DNA from: an uncultured Bacteroidota bacterium
GTDB taxonomy: Bacteria; Bacteroidota; Bacteroidia; Bacteroidales; UBA12077
Assembly: GCA_913055635.1 (NCBI GenBank)
Contig: CAJXLK010000006.1
Coordinates: 1-64,000 of the forward strand
Reading direction: 5' to 3'
Length of the DNA stretch: 64,000 nucleotides
Shown here: in pieces, positions 50,961-59,763 of the stretch
How the letters are laid out: the number at the start of each line of letters is the position of its first letter
Numbering within the stretch: position 1 is the stretch's first letter
Position numbers and translations under genes: made by a program
Notes under the pieces: generated by a model
What the model was told of the DNA's origin: nothing
The model's database searches: none
What the model saw: only the letters and a program-made list of their open reading frames with translations

Positions 50961-52023
50961 ATTCAATGATTTGTTTATTAAAATCGCTGGTGCGGTCGTT
51001 GAGAAATTTAACCCGGATGGGAATGTAGTACATGTTTTTTTTGATTTCCTCCGGAATATCTTGCATTTCGGCAAAACGCACAGCGTCTTTTTCGGTGGTA
51101 AGGATTACTTTTTCTTGGTTTTCCATGCGTTGAAACCGGTGTTTAATTTTTTTCAGGTCGGAGGATTTGAAGTTGTGATGGTCTGTAAATTTAAGCGGCG
51201 TTATTTTTTGGGACAGGTGATTTTTAATATAGTTGTGCAACGGCCGTGCATCGGCAATAGCTGAGGTAAGCAACACCTGGGTGTTGGTGTTGATGGGGTT
51301 GCCGGTTGGGTTTTCTGTCCATTCCGGAAAGACGGCCCGGGGTTGGTCATATTCGAGGGTGGTAAAGAAAACGCTTTGGTAAGGGTAGGGTTTAAGGCGG
51401 TCGAGGAAAATTCGCCGTTGTATGGGTTGCAGGTCGGCCGGGGCCTTGGTAATGATGATGATGTTGGCCCGGCGTTTCTCAAAGGCCTGTTCGCGAAGGT
51501 TGCCCAGGGGCAGCATGAAATCTTTGGAGATGGGTTTGTTGTAATCGATCAAAAGGATGGCCAGGTTGACCTGTACTTTGCGGTGCTGAAAGGCATCATC
51601 CATCAGGATCAGGTCGAGCCCCTCGATTTGATGGCGCAGTTTTTCGATGCCCCTGGTCCGGTTGCCGTCGACTGCCACCGTTAAATCCGGATGTTTCTTC
51701 TTGATTTGGCGGGGCTCATCGCCTATCTCCCGGGCCGTTGTCTCTTTGCCGGCCAGCCGGAAGCCCCTGCTTTTCCTTTTGTAACCCCGACTTAATACGG
51801 CCAGGTTGAACTCACTCCTCAGTAGCTCGGCCAGGTACTCTACATGCGGGGTCTTGCCCGTGCCCCCTACTGTGATGTTGCCCACCGAGATCAACGGAAT
51901 ATGGAAGGACCGCGAAGGGAGAATGCCCCAGTCGAAAAATTTATTGCGGATGAAGATGATGATCCCGTAAAGAATGCTTAGGGGCAGCAGCAAAAATGAG
52001 AGAAATATTCTTTGTCTTTTCAT
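50917..52023 (-). CDS. lpxK: Tetraacyldisaccharide 4'-kinase
   Basis: Phosphorylates the lipid A disaccharide at the inner membrane. A 368-residue protein with an N-terminal membrane helix (FLSFLLLPLSILYGIIIFI), the P-loop SVGNITVGGTGKTPHVE (46-62), Asp-Asp in LDLILMDDAFQHRKV and the later LTTEKDAVRFAEMQDIP. Confirms a lipid A-bearing outer membrane. It precedes and overlaps the PNP gene by 44 bp and is divergent from the TetR-led efflux operon. Confidence 0.93.
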   Translation of the reverse strand: MKRQRIFLSFLLLPLSILYGIIIFIRNKFFDWGILPSRSFHIPLISVGNITVGGTGKTPHVEYLAELLRSEFNLAVLSRGYKRKSRGFRLAGKETTAREIGDEPRQIKKKHPDLTVAVDGNRTRGIEKLRHQIEGLDLILMDDAFQHRKVQVNLAILLIDYNKPISKDFMLPLGNLREQAFEKRRANIIIITKAPADLQPIQRRIFLDRLKPYPYQSVFFTTLEYDQPRAVFPEWTENPTGNPINTNTQVLLTSAIADARPLHNYIKNHLSQKITPLKFTDHHNFKSSDLKKIKHRFQRMENQEKVILTTEKDAVRFAEMQDIPEEIKKNMYYIPIRVKFLNDRTSDFNKQIIEYVRKNKKHSFLYPG

Positions 52024-52048
52024 GTCGGCCTTTCACGTTACAGACCTG

Positions 52049-52056
52049 CAAATTTA
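52049..52056 (-). promoter_or_regulatory. -7 box (TAAATTTG) of lpxK
   Basis: Minus-strand TAAATTTG lies 26 bases before the lpxK start. No -33 TTG at the usual distance. Confidence 0.45.
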
Positions 52057-52132
52057 ATAAAACCCGATCATTTGTTTGAACAGGAATTGATTTTGGTTGT
52101 TGTAAAACACAATGGAAACGATATAATTTTAA

Positions 52133-52163
52133 TTTGTTTCCAAAGTTTAGAATGTTACTTTTG
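52133..52163 (+). promoter_or_regulatory. Full-consensus promoter of the tetR efflux operon
   Basis: TTTG (52133-52136), 19-base spacer, TACTTTTG (52156-52163); transcription would begin near 52170, about 22 bases before tetR. This is the best-formed promoter in the window together with that of rplU. No obvious TetR operator palindrome was recognised in the spacer. Confidence 0.8.
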
Positions 52164-52191
52164 CACCCTCATTGAAGTTTAAAGCAGGCTC

Positions 52192-52815
52192 ATGCAAGCG
52201 CAAAACGAGTATCAGCAATTGATTGATAAAGTTACCCAGCTCTACGAGCAGTACGGCATTAAGAGCGTAACGATGGATGATGTGGCCAGGGAACTGGGAA
52301 TCTCCAAAAAAACCCTGTACAATTATGTTTCCAACAAGGAGGACCTGGTGAACCATTACATTGACCACATTACCACCCAGCGCAACTGCAGTGTCGATGA
52401 GATCCGTGAAAAGGGGTATAATGCCATTGAGGAGTTCTTTGCCGTCAACCAGCATGTGATCGACATGCTCAAGCATTATAACCCGGCCACTGAGTATGAT
52501 CTGAAGAAGTACTACCCGCAGCATTATCAACGTTTGCGGCAGGTGAGGCGGGAAAACATGTTTTCAGCCGTTAAACGGAACATTCAGAAGGGGAAAGAGG
52601 AAGGGCTATACCGGCAGGATTTGGATGAAGACATCATTGCCCGGGTGCATGTCAGCCGGATAGAGAATAGCTTTGCCAATGAGATGTTTGATATATCTGA
52701 ATTGATTTCCTGGCAGTTCATCCGGGAAATGATGGTTTATCACATGCGGGGCATTGCCACCGAAAAGGGGCTTGAATTTTTTTACCGCCTGCTGCAGGAA
52801 TATGACCCCGCTTAG
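52192..52815 (+). CDS. TetR/AcrR-family transcriptional regulator
   Basis: A 207-residue repressor: N-terminal helix-turn-helix at about 25-48 (VTMDDVARELGISKKTLYNY), then an all-helical ligand domain. It is first in a plus-strand run with TolC, adaptor and RND pump genes, so it presumably senses a pump substrate and represses its own operon. The stop codon and the last codons (Asp-Pro-Ala-stop) lie inside the first CCCCGCTTAGCGGGG repeat of the cluster that follows, so repeat DNA defines the C-terminus. Confidence 0.92.
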   Translation: MQAQNEYQQLIDKVTQLYEQYGIKSVTMDDVARELGISKKTLYNYVSNKEDLVNHYIDHITTQRNCSVDEIREKGYNAIEEFFAVNQHVIDMLKHYNPATEYDLKKYYPQHYQRLRQVRRENMFSAVKRNIQKGKEEGLYRQDLDEDIIARVHVSRIENSFANEMFDISELISWQFIREMMVYHMRGIATEKGLEFFYRLLQEYDPA

Positions 52816-52911
52816 CGGGGTCGGAGAAAAAACAACCCCGCTTAGCGGGGTCGGAGAAAGAATACCCCGCTTAGCGGGGTCTGCCTCGAATAAACACCCC
52901 GCTAAGCGGGG
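52806..52911. repeat. CCCCGCTTAGCGGGG hairpin cluster, 4 copies, between tetR and the TolC gene
   Basis: Copies at 52806-52820, 52836-52850, 52865-52879 and 52897-52911, with duplicated linkers GGGTCGGAGAAA and GTCTGCCTCGAA. In the transcript each is a 6-bp GC stem with a UUA or UAA loop, placed at an operon junction. Confidence 0.95.
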
Positions 52912-52976
52912 TCTGGGATCGGGGTCTGCCTCGAAGATGGTCTTAACATGCATTACTAACCAGAAATAAGCAACCT

Positions 52977-54392
52977 ATGAGAAGATTGTTCAGGATATTG
53001 GCGGTGGCGTTCATTTTATCAGGGATGACCGCTTTAGCGGCGCCGGTGAGGGGGCAGGAAACGGGCGACACCCTTCGCCTGAGCGTTGAAAAAGCGCAAA
53101 GCTATGCCATGGAGCACAACACCGAGATGAAAAATGCCCGTCTGGATGTAAAGATCGCCGATGAGGAGGTCTGGGAAACGACGGCCCGGGGGTTGCCCCA
53201 GGTCAGTGGCAGCGGCAGTTACAACAACAACCTGAGCCTGACTACCCAGTTGTTCCCCAACTTCATAGAACCTACCATCATTCAAATACTTAATGAAGAA
53301 GGGGTGTTTGATCCGCCCAAACCCATCACCAAACCTGAGAAGATTGAGGTGAAATTCGGCACCCAGCATAACTTCACCGGATCATTAACCGTCAGCCAGC
53401 TGATCTTTAGCGGTCCCTATATCGTTGGCCTTCAGGCTGCCCAGGTTTATAAGGACCTGTCCCAGAAACAACGCCAGCTGAGTGAACTGGAGGTCAAGGC
53501 CAATGTGACCCGGACTTACCACTCCATCATGCTGACCCAACGCAACCTTCAAATCCTTAAGGAGAACCTGGATAACCTGCAAAAATCACTCAATGATTCC
53601 AAAGCCCTTTTAAAACAAGGGATGGCTGAACAAACCGATGTGGACAAGATCCGCATTTCTATGAGTTCAATCAAAAATACCATCAAAAGCACCCGCCGTC
53701 AATCCGAACAACTCCATAACCTGCTGAAAATCCAGCTGGGCATTGAACTTGACCGGCCCCTGCTGCTGACCCAATCCCTGCAGGAGATCATTCAGCATAC
53801 ACAACTGGATGGTTCGGTGCAGGAAGAATTTAACGTGGAACAAAACGTCAATTATCAACTGATGAACACCCAGGTCAGCCTTTCCGAGCTGGACCTGAAA
53901 CGGCAAAAGTCACAGTTTCTGCCCAGCCTGTCGGCGTTTTATAACCTTAGGGAAAACGCCATGCGCAATAAGTTCAATCCCCTCGACGGCGATGAAAAGT
54001 GGTATCAAAGCAGCACCCTGGGTTTTCAGCTGAATGTGCCCATCTTCAGCAGTGGCCAGCGCATCTCAAAGGTGCAGCAGGCCAAACTGAATTTGAAAAA
54101 AACCCGGAACAACCGTTCCAATACCCGCAAAAATTTGATCAACAGCTTTGTGCAGACGAAAAACAATTACATCACCGCCTACGAAAATTTTAAAACGGCC
54201 AGGGAAAACATGGAACTGGCCAAACGGGTTTATGAGCGGATCCGGAAAAAATATTCCGAGGGCATGTCGGGCAGCATGGAGCTTACCCAGGCCAACCGCG
54301 ACTACCTCAACGCCGAATCGGAATACATTGGTTCTATGGTTGAATTGCTCAACGCCAGAACCAAACTGGATAAAATATTAAATGAACTCTAA
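52977..54392 (+). CDS. TolC-family outer-membrane efflux protein
   Basis: A 471-residue exported protein with a signal peptide (LFRILAVAFILSGMTALAAP) and two TolC-type repeats of long coiled-coil helices (LSVEKAQSYAMEHNTEMKNA; LQILKENLDNLQKSLNDSKA; ARENMELAKRVYERIRKKY). It would form the trimeric outer-membrane duct for the adaptor and RND pump encoded next. Length is typical. Confidence 0.93.
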   Translation: MRRLFRILAVAFILSGMTALAAPVRGQETGDTLRLSVEKAQSYAMEHNTEMKNARLDVKIADEEVWETTARGLPQVSGSGSYNNNLSLTTQLFPNFIEPTIIQILNEEGVFDPPKPITKPEKIEVKFGTQHNFTGSLTVSQLIFSGPYIVGLQAAQVYKDLSQKQRQLSELEVKANVTRTYHSIMLTQRNLQILKENLDNLQKSLNDSKALLKQGMAEQTDVDKIRISMSSIKNTIKSTRRQSEQLHNLLKIQLGIELDRPLLLTQSLQEIIQHTQLDGSVQEEFNVEQNVNYQLMNTQVSLSELDLKRQKSQFLPSLSAFYNLRENAMRNKFNPLDGDEKWYQSSTLGFQLNVPIFSSGQRISKVQQAKLNLKKTRNNRSNTRKNLINSFVQTKNNYITAYENFKTARENMELAKRVYERIRKKYSEGMSGSMELTQANRDYLNAESEYIGSMVELLNARTKLDKILNEL

Positions 54393-54398
54393 TGACTC

Positions 54399-54488
54399 GA
54401 CCCCGTTAAACCCGACCCCGCTAAGCGGGGGTTGAATCTGGGACCCCGCTAAGCGGGGGTTGACTCTGGCAGACCCCGCTAAGCGGGG
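54399..54488. repeat. CCCCGCTAAGCGGGG hairpin cluster, 3 copies, between the TolC and adaptor genes
   Basis: Copies at 54416-54430, 54444-54458 and 54474-54488, all TAA-centred, preceded by decayed forms (CCCCGTTAAA). The cluster starts about 6 bp after the TolC stop. Confidence 0.95.
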
Positions 54489-54553
54489 TTCGTTAAGGGG
54501 GCTTGAACCCGATAACAAAACATTATTCAATAAAAGGATTAAAAACAGATGCC

Positions 54554-55705
54554 ATGAGAAAGACAGGATTGCTTTTACTGGTTGTGTTTCTGGTAGGGGC
54601 CTGCAATCAGCAGGAGACCAGGAATGAGATCAGGCAACAAATCGCCGACTATAAAAAGGAGCAAAACAATATCCAGCAAAAGATTAACCAGCTGAACAAC
54701 AAGTTGGAGCAGATGGGATCGAAAGCGGTGGCGGATAACCGGGTACCGGTGTTGGTAAAGGAGATGGAGCCGGAAACTTTTCGTCATTATATCAAGGCCA
54801 ACGGGTCGGTGGAAGCTGTAGATGATGCCTTCATCAGTCCTGAAACCAATGGCCAGATCACCCGCATTCATGTGGATGAAGGCGACCGGGTTCAGGAAGG
54901 TCAGTTGCTGGTGACATTGAAGACCGACATCATCCGCAGCAACATTGAGGAGGTTAAGACGAATTTGGAGCTGGCCCGTAAGACCTACCAGAAGCAAAAG
55001 CGTTTGTGGGCCGACAGTGTGGGTTCGGAGATGCAGTATCTGGAGGCCAGGAACCGAAAGGAGGGTCTGGAGAACCGCCTTTCCACCCTGCGTGAGCAGT
55101 TAGAGATGTCGAACATCCGGGCCCCCTTCAACGGGGTGGTAGAAAGCATCAATCAGAAGGCAGGTGAGTTGGGCACTCCCGGGGTGCGCCTGCTGCACTT
55201 GGTGAACCTCAAGAAGCTTAAAGTGGAGGCACAGATCACTGAACAGTACATCTCGAGCATCCATAAAGGCGATACCGTACGCATTGAATTTCCTGCCTGG
55301 AAGGAGTTGACCAAACGCGTGCCCATTACCCGCAAAGGCAGCGTTATTGACCAGGCCAGCCGAACCTTTACCATCGAATCGCGCCTGCGCAATGAGGGCG
55401 AAAAGATCCGGCCCAACCAGATAGCCATTGTCAATGTACTGGATTATGCCAATGACAGTTCGATGGTGGTGCCTTCCAACATCATCAAGGCCGACATGAA
55501 GGGCGATTATGTTTATCTGGTCCGGCAGAAGAAAGAGATGCAGGTGGCCCATAAAGTGTATGTGAGCACCGGCATGTCCTATAACAACCAGACGCTTTTA
55601 ACCAGTGGAGTTGAACCGGGCGACCGGGTCATTACTTCCGGATATACGCAGGTTTCAGAAGGAACACCCGTCGCCGTTAAGGACAAACAACAACTGGTTC
55701 AATAG
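54554..55705 (+). CDS. RND efflux periplasmic adaptor (membrane-fusion protein), lipoprotein
   Basis: About 383 residues. The start is set at MRKTGLLLLVVFLVGAC, a lipoprotein signal with lipobox LVGAC. A coiled coil (about 20-60) and hairpin, the biotinyl-lipoyl-like domain (NGQITRIHVDEGDRVQEGQL; RAPFNGVVESINQKAGELG), beta-barrel and membrane-proximal domains follow in the usual order. It links the TolC duct to the RND pump encoded 31 bp downstream. The extra N-terminal coiled coil is longer than usual. Confidence 0.92.
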   Translation: MRKTGLLLLVVFLVGACNQQETRNEIRQQIADYKKEQNNIQQKINQLNNKLEQMGSKAVADNRVPVLVKEMEPETFRHYIKANGSVEAVDDAFISPETNGQITRIHVDEGDRVQEGQLLVTLKTDIIRSNIEEVKTNLELARKTYQKQKRLWADSVGSEMQYLEARNRKEGLENRLSTLREQLEMSNIRAPFNGVVESINQKAGELGTPGVRLLHLVNLKKLKVEAQITEQYISSIHKGDTVRIEFPAWKELTKRVPITRKGSVIDQASRTFTIESRLRNEGEKIRPNQIAIVNVLDYANDSSMVVPSNIIKADMKGDYVYLVRQKKEMQVAHKVYVSTGMSYNNQTLLTSGVEPGDRVITSGYTQVSEGTPVAVKDKQQLVQ

Positions 55706-55736
55706 GATAGGTTAAAATGAAGAAAATCAAATTGTG

Positions 55737-58700
55737 ATGGCTCAAACCAACGATGATACCCCTAAAAAAGCGGACCGTGAATTTAAGTTGACCACCCTGG
55801 CCCTGAACAACAGGAATACCATCCTGTTGCTGGCCATTGCCATTCTGGGCTTCGGGTTGTTTTCCTACAATAACCTGCCCAAGGAGCTGACCCCCGAGGT
55901 GGTGATCCCCACCGTGATGGTGCAGACCCCTTATGCCGGTAATCCGCCCGTCGATATTGAAAACCTGATCACCCGGCCCCTGGAAAAAGAAATTGAGAGC
56001 GTACAGGGCATCAAGGAGATCAATTCTACCTCTTCCCAGGGATTTTCCCTGATCATGGTGGAGTTCAACACAGATGTGGACATCGATAAAGCCCTGCAGG
56101 ATGTGAAAGATGCCGTGGACAAGGCCGAAAGGGAGTTGCCGGATGACCTGCGCAATGACCCTTCCGTCCAGGACATCGATTTTTCGGAGTTTCCCATCAT
56201 CAACATCAACCTCTCGGGCAATTACAGTGTTGATGCGCTGAACGATTACGGTGAATACCTGGAAGAGCGCATTGAGGAGGTTGATCAGATTTCCAAGGTT
56301 GAGATCAAAGGGGTTAATGACCAGGAGGTGCAGATCAACGTGGATCCTTTCAAGCTCAAAGCTGTTGGCCTGACCTTTATGGACATTGAAAGTGCCATTC
56401 GCCAGGAGAATGTCTCTATACCTGGCGGAGAGCTCAGGTTTGACAAATCGAAGCGTTCGATCCGGACCATCGGTGAGTTTACCGATGTAGACCAGATCCG
56501 GAATATTGTTGTCAAACAGGAGGAGGATAAGTTGGTTTATTTGAAGGATGTGGCGGAGGTAAGATTTGATTATGCCTATCCCGACAGTTATGCCCGGTTG
56601 GATAAGAATCCGGTGGTTTCGCTTCAGGTGATCAAGAAAAGCGGCGAGAACCTGCTGGCCGCCACCGACCAGATATTCGACATACTGGACCAGGCCCGGC
56701 AGGAAAACCAGGTGCCCGGTGATTTAAAGATCACCATCACCAATGACCAGAGCGACATGATCCGCAACCAGCTGAATAACCTGGAAAATTCCATCATCCT
56801 GGGGGTGATCTTTGTCGTGCTGGTGCTTTATTACTTTTTGGGTACCAAGAACGCCCTGTTTGTGGGTACCGCCATCCCCATGTCGATGTTCCTCTCTTTC
56901 ATTGTGTTGACCCTGATTGACGGGCGGCTCAACATCATTGTCCTTTTCTCGTTGATCCTCGCCCTGGGCCTTTTGGTGGACAATGCCATTGTGGTGGTCG
57001 AGAACATCTACCGTTTTGTGCACGACCGGGGCTACAAGCCTTATGAGGGCGCCCGCCGGGCGGTGGGTGAAATAGCCCTGCCCATCATTACTTCCACCGT
57101 CACCACCCTCTCGGCCTTCTTCCCCCTGGCTTTCTGGGGTGGTGTGACCGGAGAGTTCATGAAGAACCTGCCCATTACCCTGATCATCGTTCTGACCTCG
57201 TCGCTGTTCATTGCCCTGGTGATCATTCCGGTGCTGGCGGCAACCTTCATCCGGTTTGGTAAAATGCGCAATGACGGCAAAATTAATAAGAAGTTCAATT
57301 ACAGACTGGTGGCCATCCTCTCGGCCATCGCTGCTGTGTTTTACCTGGTGGGGGGGTATTCGCTGGCCAACATCATCCTGATCATTGCCCTGATCGTTTT
57401 TCTCAATGCCATATTCTTCCATCGGGCACAGTATCTGTTCCAGAACGTTTTCCTGGTGCGTTTGGAAAACACCTATTTGCGCTTACTGCAGTTTGCCCTG
57501 CGGGGGAAGAACCCGATTAAGTTTTTCATCGGTACCATCGTATTGCTATTGCTGGTCGGGGGTTTTCTGCGGATGCGCCAGCCCGATGTGCTGTTCTTCC
57601 CCGACAATGAACCCGATTACATCAATGTGAGGGCTGAAATGCCTGTTGGAACGGATATACAGGCCACCGATTCGCTGATGCGCATCATTGAAGACGACAT
57701 CATGCATTACCTCCAGCCCCATGATACCATTGTAGAATCGGTCCTTACTACCGTTGGAAGCGGTGCCGGCGAAGGCATTACAGCCGGGGGCAGCCCCAAC
57801 CTCGGGCTCACCACCGTCTCATTTGTGGATTATCAGTATCGTGGGGATGTCAGTACTTCCAACATCATGGCCGATTTGAGTGATCAACTGATCGGGCGTT
57901 ATCCCGGGGCCCAGATTTCCATCGAGAAAAACCGGATGGGGCCCCCCACAGGCAACCCCATCAACCTGGAGGTGAGCGGCCCCGACTTTGAGAGGCTCAT
58001 TCAGCTGACCGATTCGATCAGGCAACGGATCCAGCAGGCCAATATTCCCGGCATTGAGGGTTTAAAGATGGACCTGGATGTGGGCAAACCGGAGGTGCTG
58101 GTTAAGATCAACCGCGACAAAGCCCGGCGTTTCGGGCTCTCCACCATGCAGATCGCCGATAAGATCCGGACCTCTCTTTTTGGCCGGGAAATCAGCGATT
58201 ATAAAGTAGGGGAAGATGAGTATCCGATCCAGCTGCGCTTGCAGAAGCCCTTTCGCTATGACCTGCCCACCCTGATGAACCAGACCCTTACGGTGCGAAA
58301 CAACGGCGAAGTGGTGAATGTACCCATCCGCTCGGTGGCTGACGTGGAATACAGCACCACCTATGGAGCGGTCAAGCGTAAAGACCTGGACCGGGTCATT
58401 ACCCTTTATTCCAACGTGCTGGAGGGCTATAATGCCACCGAGATCAACAGTCAGCTGGCCACCATGCTCGGAAATTTCCAGATGCCGGAAGGATATCAGT
58501 ATGAGTTTACCGGTGAACAGGAAGAGCAAGAGGAATCCATGGCCTTCCTCTCCAATGCGCTGATCATTGCTGCCGTGCTGATCATGATCATTTTGGTGAC
58601 CCAGTTCAATTCGCTGGTGAAGCCGGTGATCATCATCTCGAGTGTGGTTTTTAGTACCATCGGGGTATTCCTGGGTATCGGCATCTTCAACATGGACATT

Positions 58701-59186
58701 GTGGTGGTGATGACGGGTATCGGGATTGTCTCGCTGGCCGGAATCGTGGTGAACAATGCCATTGTGCTGGTCGATTACATTGAGCTGCTTAAGCGCCGCA
58801 AGCGGAGTGAATTGGGCGTTGCCGAAGGCGCTTACCTGCCGGTGAAGGAAGCCACCGAATGCATCGTTCAGGGTGGCAAAACCCGTTTGCGCCCGGTCCT
58901 GCTTACGGCCATCACCACCATACTGGGCCTTCTGCCCCTGGCCATCGGGCTGAATATGGATTTTGGCACCCTTCTCAGTGAGTTTGACCCACAACTGTAT
59001 TTTGGTGGCAATATGGTCAACTTCTGGGGGCCCATCTCCTGGACGGTGATCTTTGGGCTGACCTTTTCCACTTTCCTGACCCTTGTGATCGTGCCGGTGA
59101 TGTACCGCATCGCCATCCTGATCCAGAAAAAGCTCTTGCGGCTTTTGAACATGGAACATAAGGAGGCGGTGATCGAGTCCCGTTAA
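55737..59186 (+). CDS. RND-family efflux permease (AcrB/MexB-like)
   Basis: A 1149-residue proton-driven inner-membrane pump with twelve helices and two large periplasmic loops. Seen: the amphipathic start LALNNRNTILLLAIAILGF, the porter-domain PYAGNPPVDIENLITRPLEK, and the proton-relay region of TM4 LILALGLLVDNAIVVVENIY near residue 412. The second half repeats the pattern (VSLAGIVVNNAIVLVDYIEL). It is some 100 residues longer than AcrB, with an extra hydrophobic stretch at about 520-570. The start is the ATG at 55737; a GTG lies one codon earlier. Substrate unknown: drugs, bile-like compounds or lipids. Confidence 0.94.
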   Translation: MAQTNDDTPKKADREFKLTTLALNNRNTILLLAIAILGFGLFSYNNLPKELTPEVVIPTVMVQTPYAGNPPVDIENLITRPLEKEIESVQGIKEINSTSSQGFSLIMVEFNTDVDIDKALQDVKDAVDKAERELPDDLRNDPSVQDIDFSEFPIININLSGNYSVDALNDYGEYLEERIEEVDQISKVEIKGVNDQEVQINVDPFKLKAVGLTFMDIESAIRQENVSIPGGELRFDKSKRSIRTIGEFTDVDQIRNIVVKQEEDKLVYLKDVAEVRFDYAYPDSYARLDKNPVVSLQVIKKSGENLLAATDQIFDILDQARQENQVPGDLKITITNDQSDMIRNQLNNLENSIILGVIFVVLVLYYFLGTKNALFVGTAIPMSMFLSFIVLTLIDGRLNIIVLFSLILALGLLVDNAIVVVENIYRFVHDRGYKPYEGARRAVGEIALPIITSTVTTLSAFFPLAFWGGVTGEFMKNLPITLIIVLTSSLFIALVIIPVLAATFIRFGKMRNDGKINKKFNYRLVAILSAIAAVFYLVGGYSLANIILIIALIVFLNAIFFHRAQYLFQNVFLVRLENTYLRLLQFALRGKNPIKFFIGTIVLLLLVGGFLRMRQPDVLFFPDNEPDYINVRAEMPVGTDIQATDSLMRIIEDDIMHYLQPHDTIVESVLTTVGSGAGEGITAGGSPNLGLTTVSFVDYQYRGDVSTSNIMADLSDQLIGRYPGAQISIEKNRMGPPTGNPINLEVSGPDFERLIQLTDSIRQRIQQANIPGIEGLKMDLDVGKPEVLVKINRDKARRFGLSTMQIADKIRTSLFGREISDYKVGEDEYPIQLRLQKPFRYDLPTLMNQTLTVRNNGEVVNVPIRSVADVEYSTTYGAVKRKDLDRVITLYSNVLEGYNATEINSQLATMLGNFQMPEGYQYEFTGEQEEQEESMAFLSNALIIAAVLIMIILVTQFNSLVKPVIIISSVVFSTIGVFLGIGIFNMDIVVVMTGIGIVSLAGIVVNNAIVLVDYIELLKRRKRSELGVAEGAYLPVKEATECIVQGGKTRLRPVLLTAITTILGLLPLAIGLNMDFGTLLSEFDPQLYFGGNMVNFWGPISWTVIFGLTFSTFLTLVIVPVMYRIAILIQKKLLRLLNMEHKEAVIESR

Positions 59187-59189
59187 GCA

Positions 59190-59385
59190 CCCCCTAAGCA
59201 CCCCCGCTTAACGGGGGTAGATCATCCCGCTAGCGGGGTCAGCACCCGTTTATCCCGCTTCAGCTTGCCCCCGCTTAGCGGGGTCGAATCGAGGCGGTTC
59301 AGCCGACCCGGTTCAGCCCACCCCGCTTAGCGGGGTCGAAAATACCCCGCTTAGCGGGGTCAAGCGGGGTCATTAAGCGGGGTGA
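59190..59385. repeat. CCCCGCTTAGCGGGG hairpin cluster, 3 full and several decayed copies
   Basis: Full copies at 59269-59283, 59321-59335 and 59345-59359; decayed forms include CCCCGCTTAACGGGGG near 59202 and CAAGCGGGG near 59362. It begins a few bases after the RND permease stop. Confidence 0.93.
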
Positions 59386-59448
59386 ATATTCTGCGGGCTC
59401 ACAATAAACCAAAGAGGTTCAGCGTATGTTATTTGGAAAAATATTAAA

Positions 59449-59456
59449 TACCTTTG
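59449..59456 (+). promoter_or_regulatory. -7 box (TACCTTTG) before the small protein-mutL unit
   Basis: TACCTTTG lies 17 bases before the ATG at 59473. The nearest TTTG (59432-59435) is only 13 bases upstream, too close for a standard -33. Confidence 0.45.
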
Positions 59457-59472
59457 CAGAAAGGTTCGCGTT

Positions 59473-59754
59473 ATGCCAATACGTTTTTTTTATTTACCGA
59501 AGGGGCGGAAGTACAATTATCAGCCACGGTATTATGATGAGCGGAAAGAGGAGCTGGAGCGAAGAAAACGCCGCATTGATCGGGAACTGGGCCTGGATGA
59601 GGAAAACAGCCAGGACGTCTACATTCCCGACATCAAAGGACAGATGCGCAAGCATTTAAAAACCCGGAAAAAAGCCAAAAAGGCTTCAACCACGCGCATG
59701 CTGATTATCCTGGCGGTTCTTTTATTTGTAACCTATTTACTCTTACGCATTTAA
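59473..59754 (+). CDS. Small basic single-pass membrane protein upstream of mutL
   Basis: A 93-residue protein with a strongly charged N-terminal part (DERKEELERRKRRIDRELG), a Lys-rich stretch (HLKTRKKAKKAS) and one C-terminal membrane helix (MLIILAVLLFVTYLLLRI), so a tail-anchored topology. I do not recognise a named family. It lies 9 bp before mutL on the same strand and is probably co-transcribed with it. Confidence 0.7.
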   Translation: MPIRFFYLPKGRKYNYQPRYYDERKEELERRKRRIDRELGLDEENSQDVYIPDIKGQMRKHLKTRKKAKKASTTRMLIILAVLLFVTYLLLRI

Positions 59755-59763
59755 GCATTTTTG

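Noticed and set aside
58062-59201. Minus-strand 379-residue open frame, His/Asp-rich
   Set aside because: Antisense shadow of the RND permease gene.
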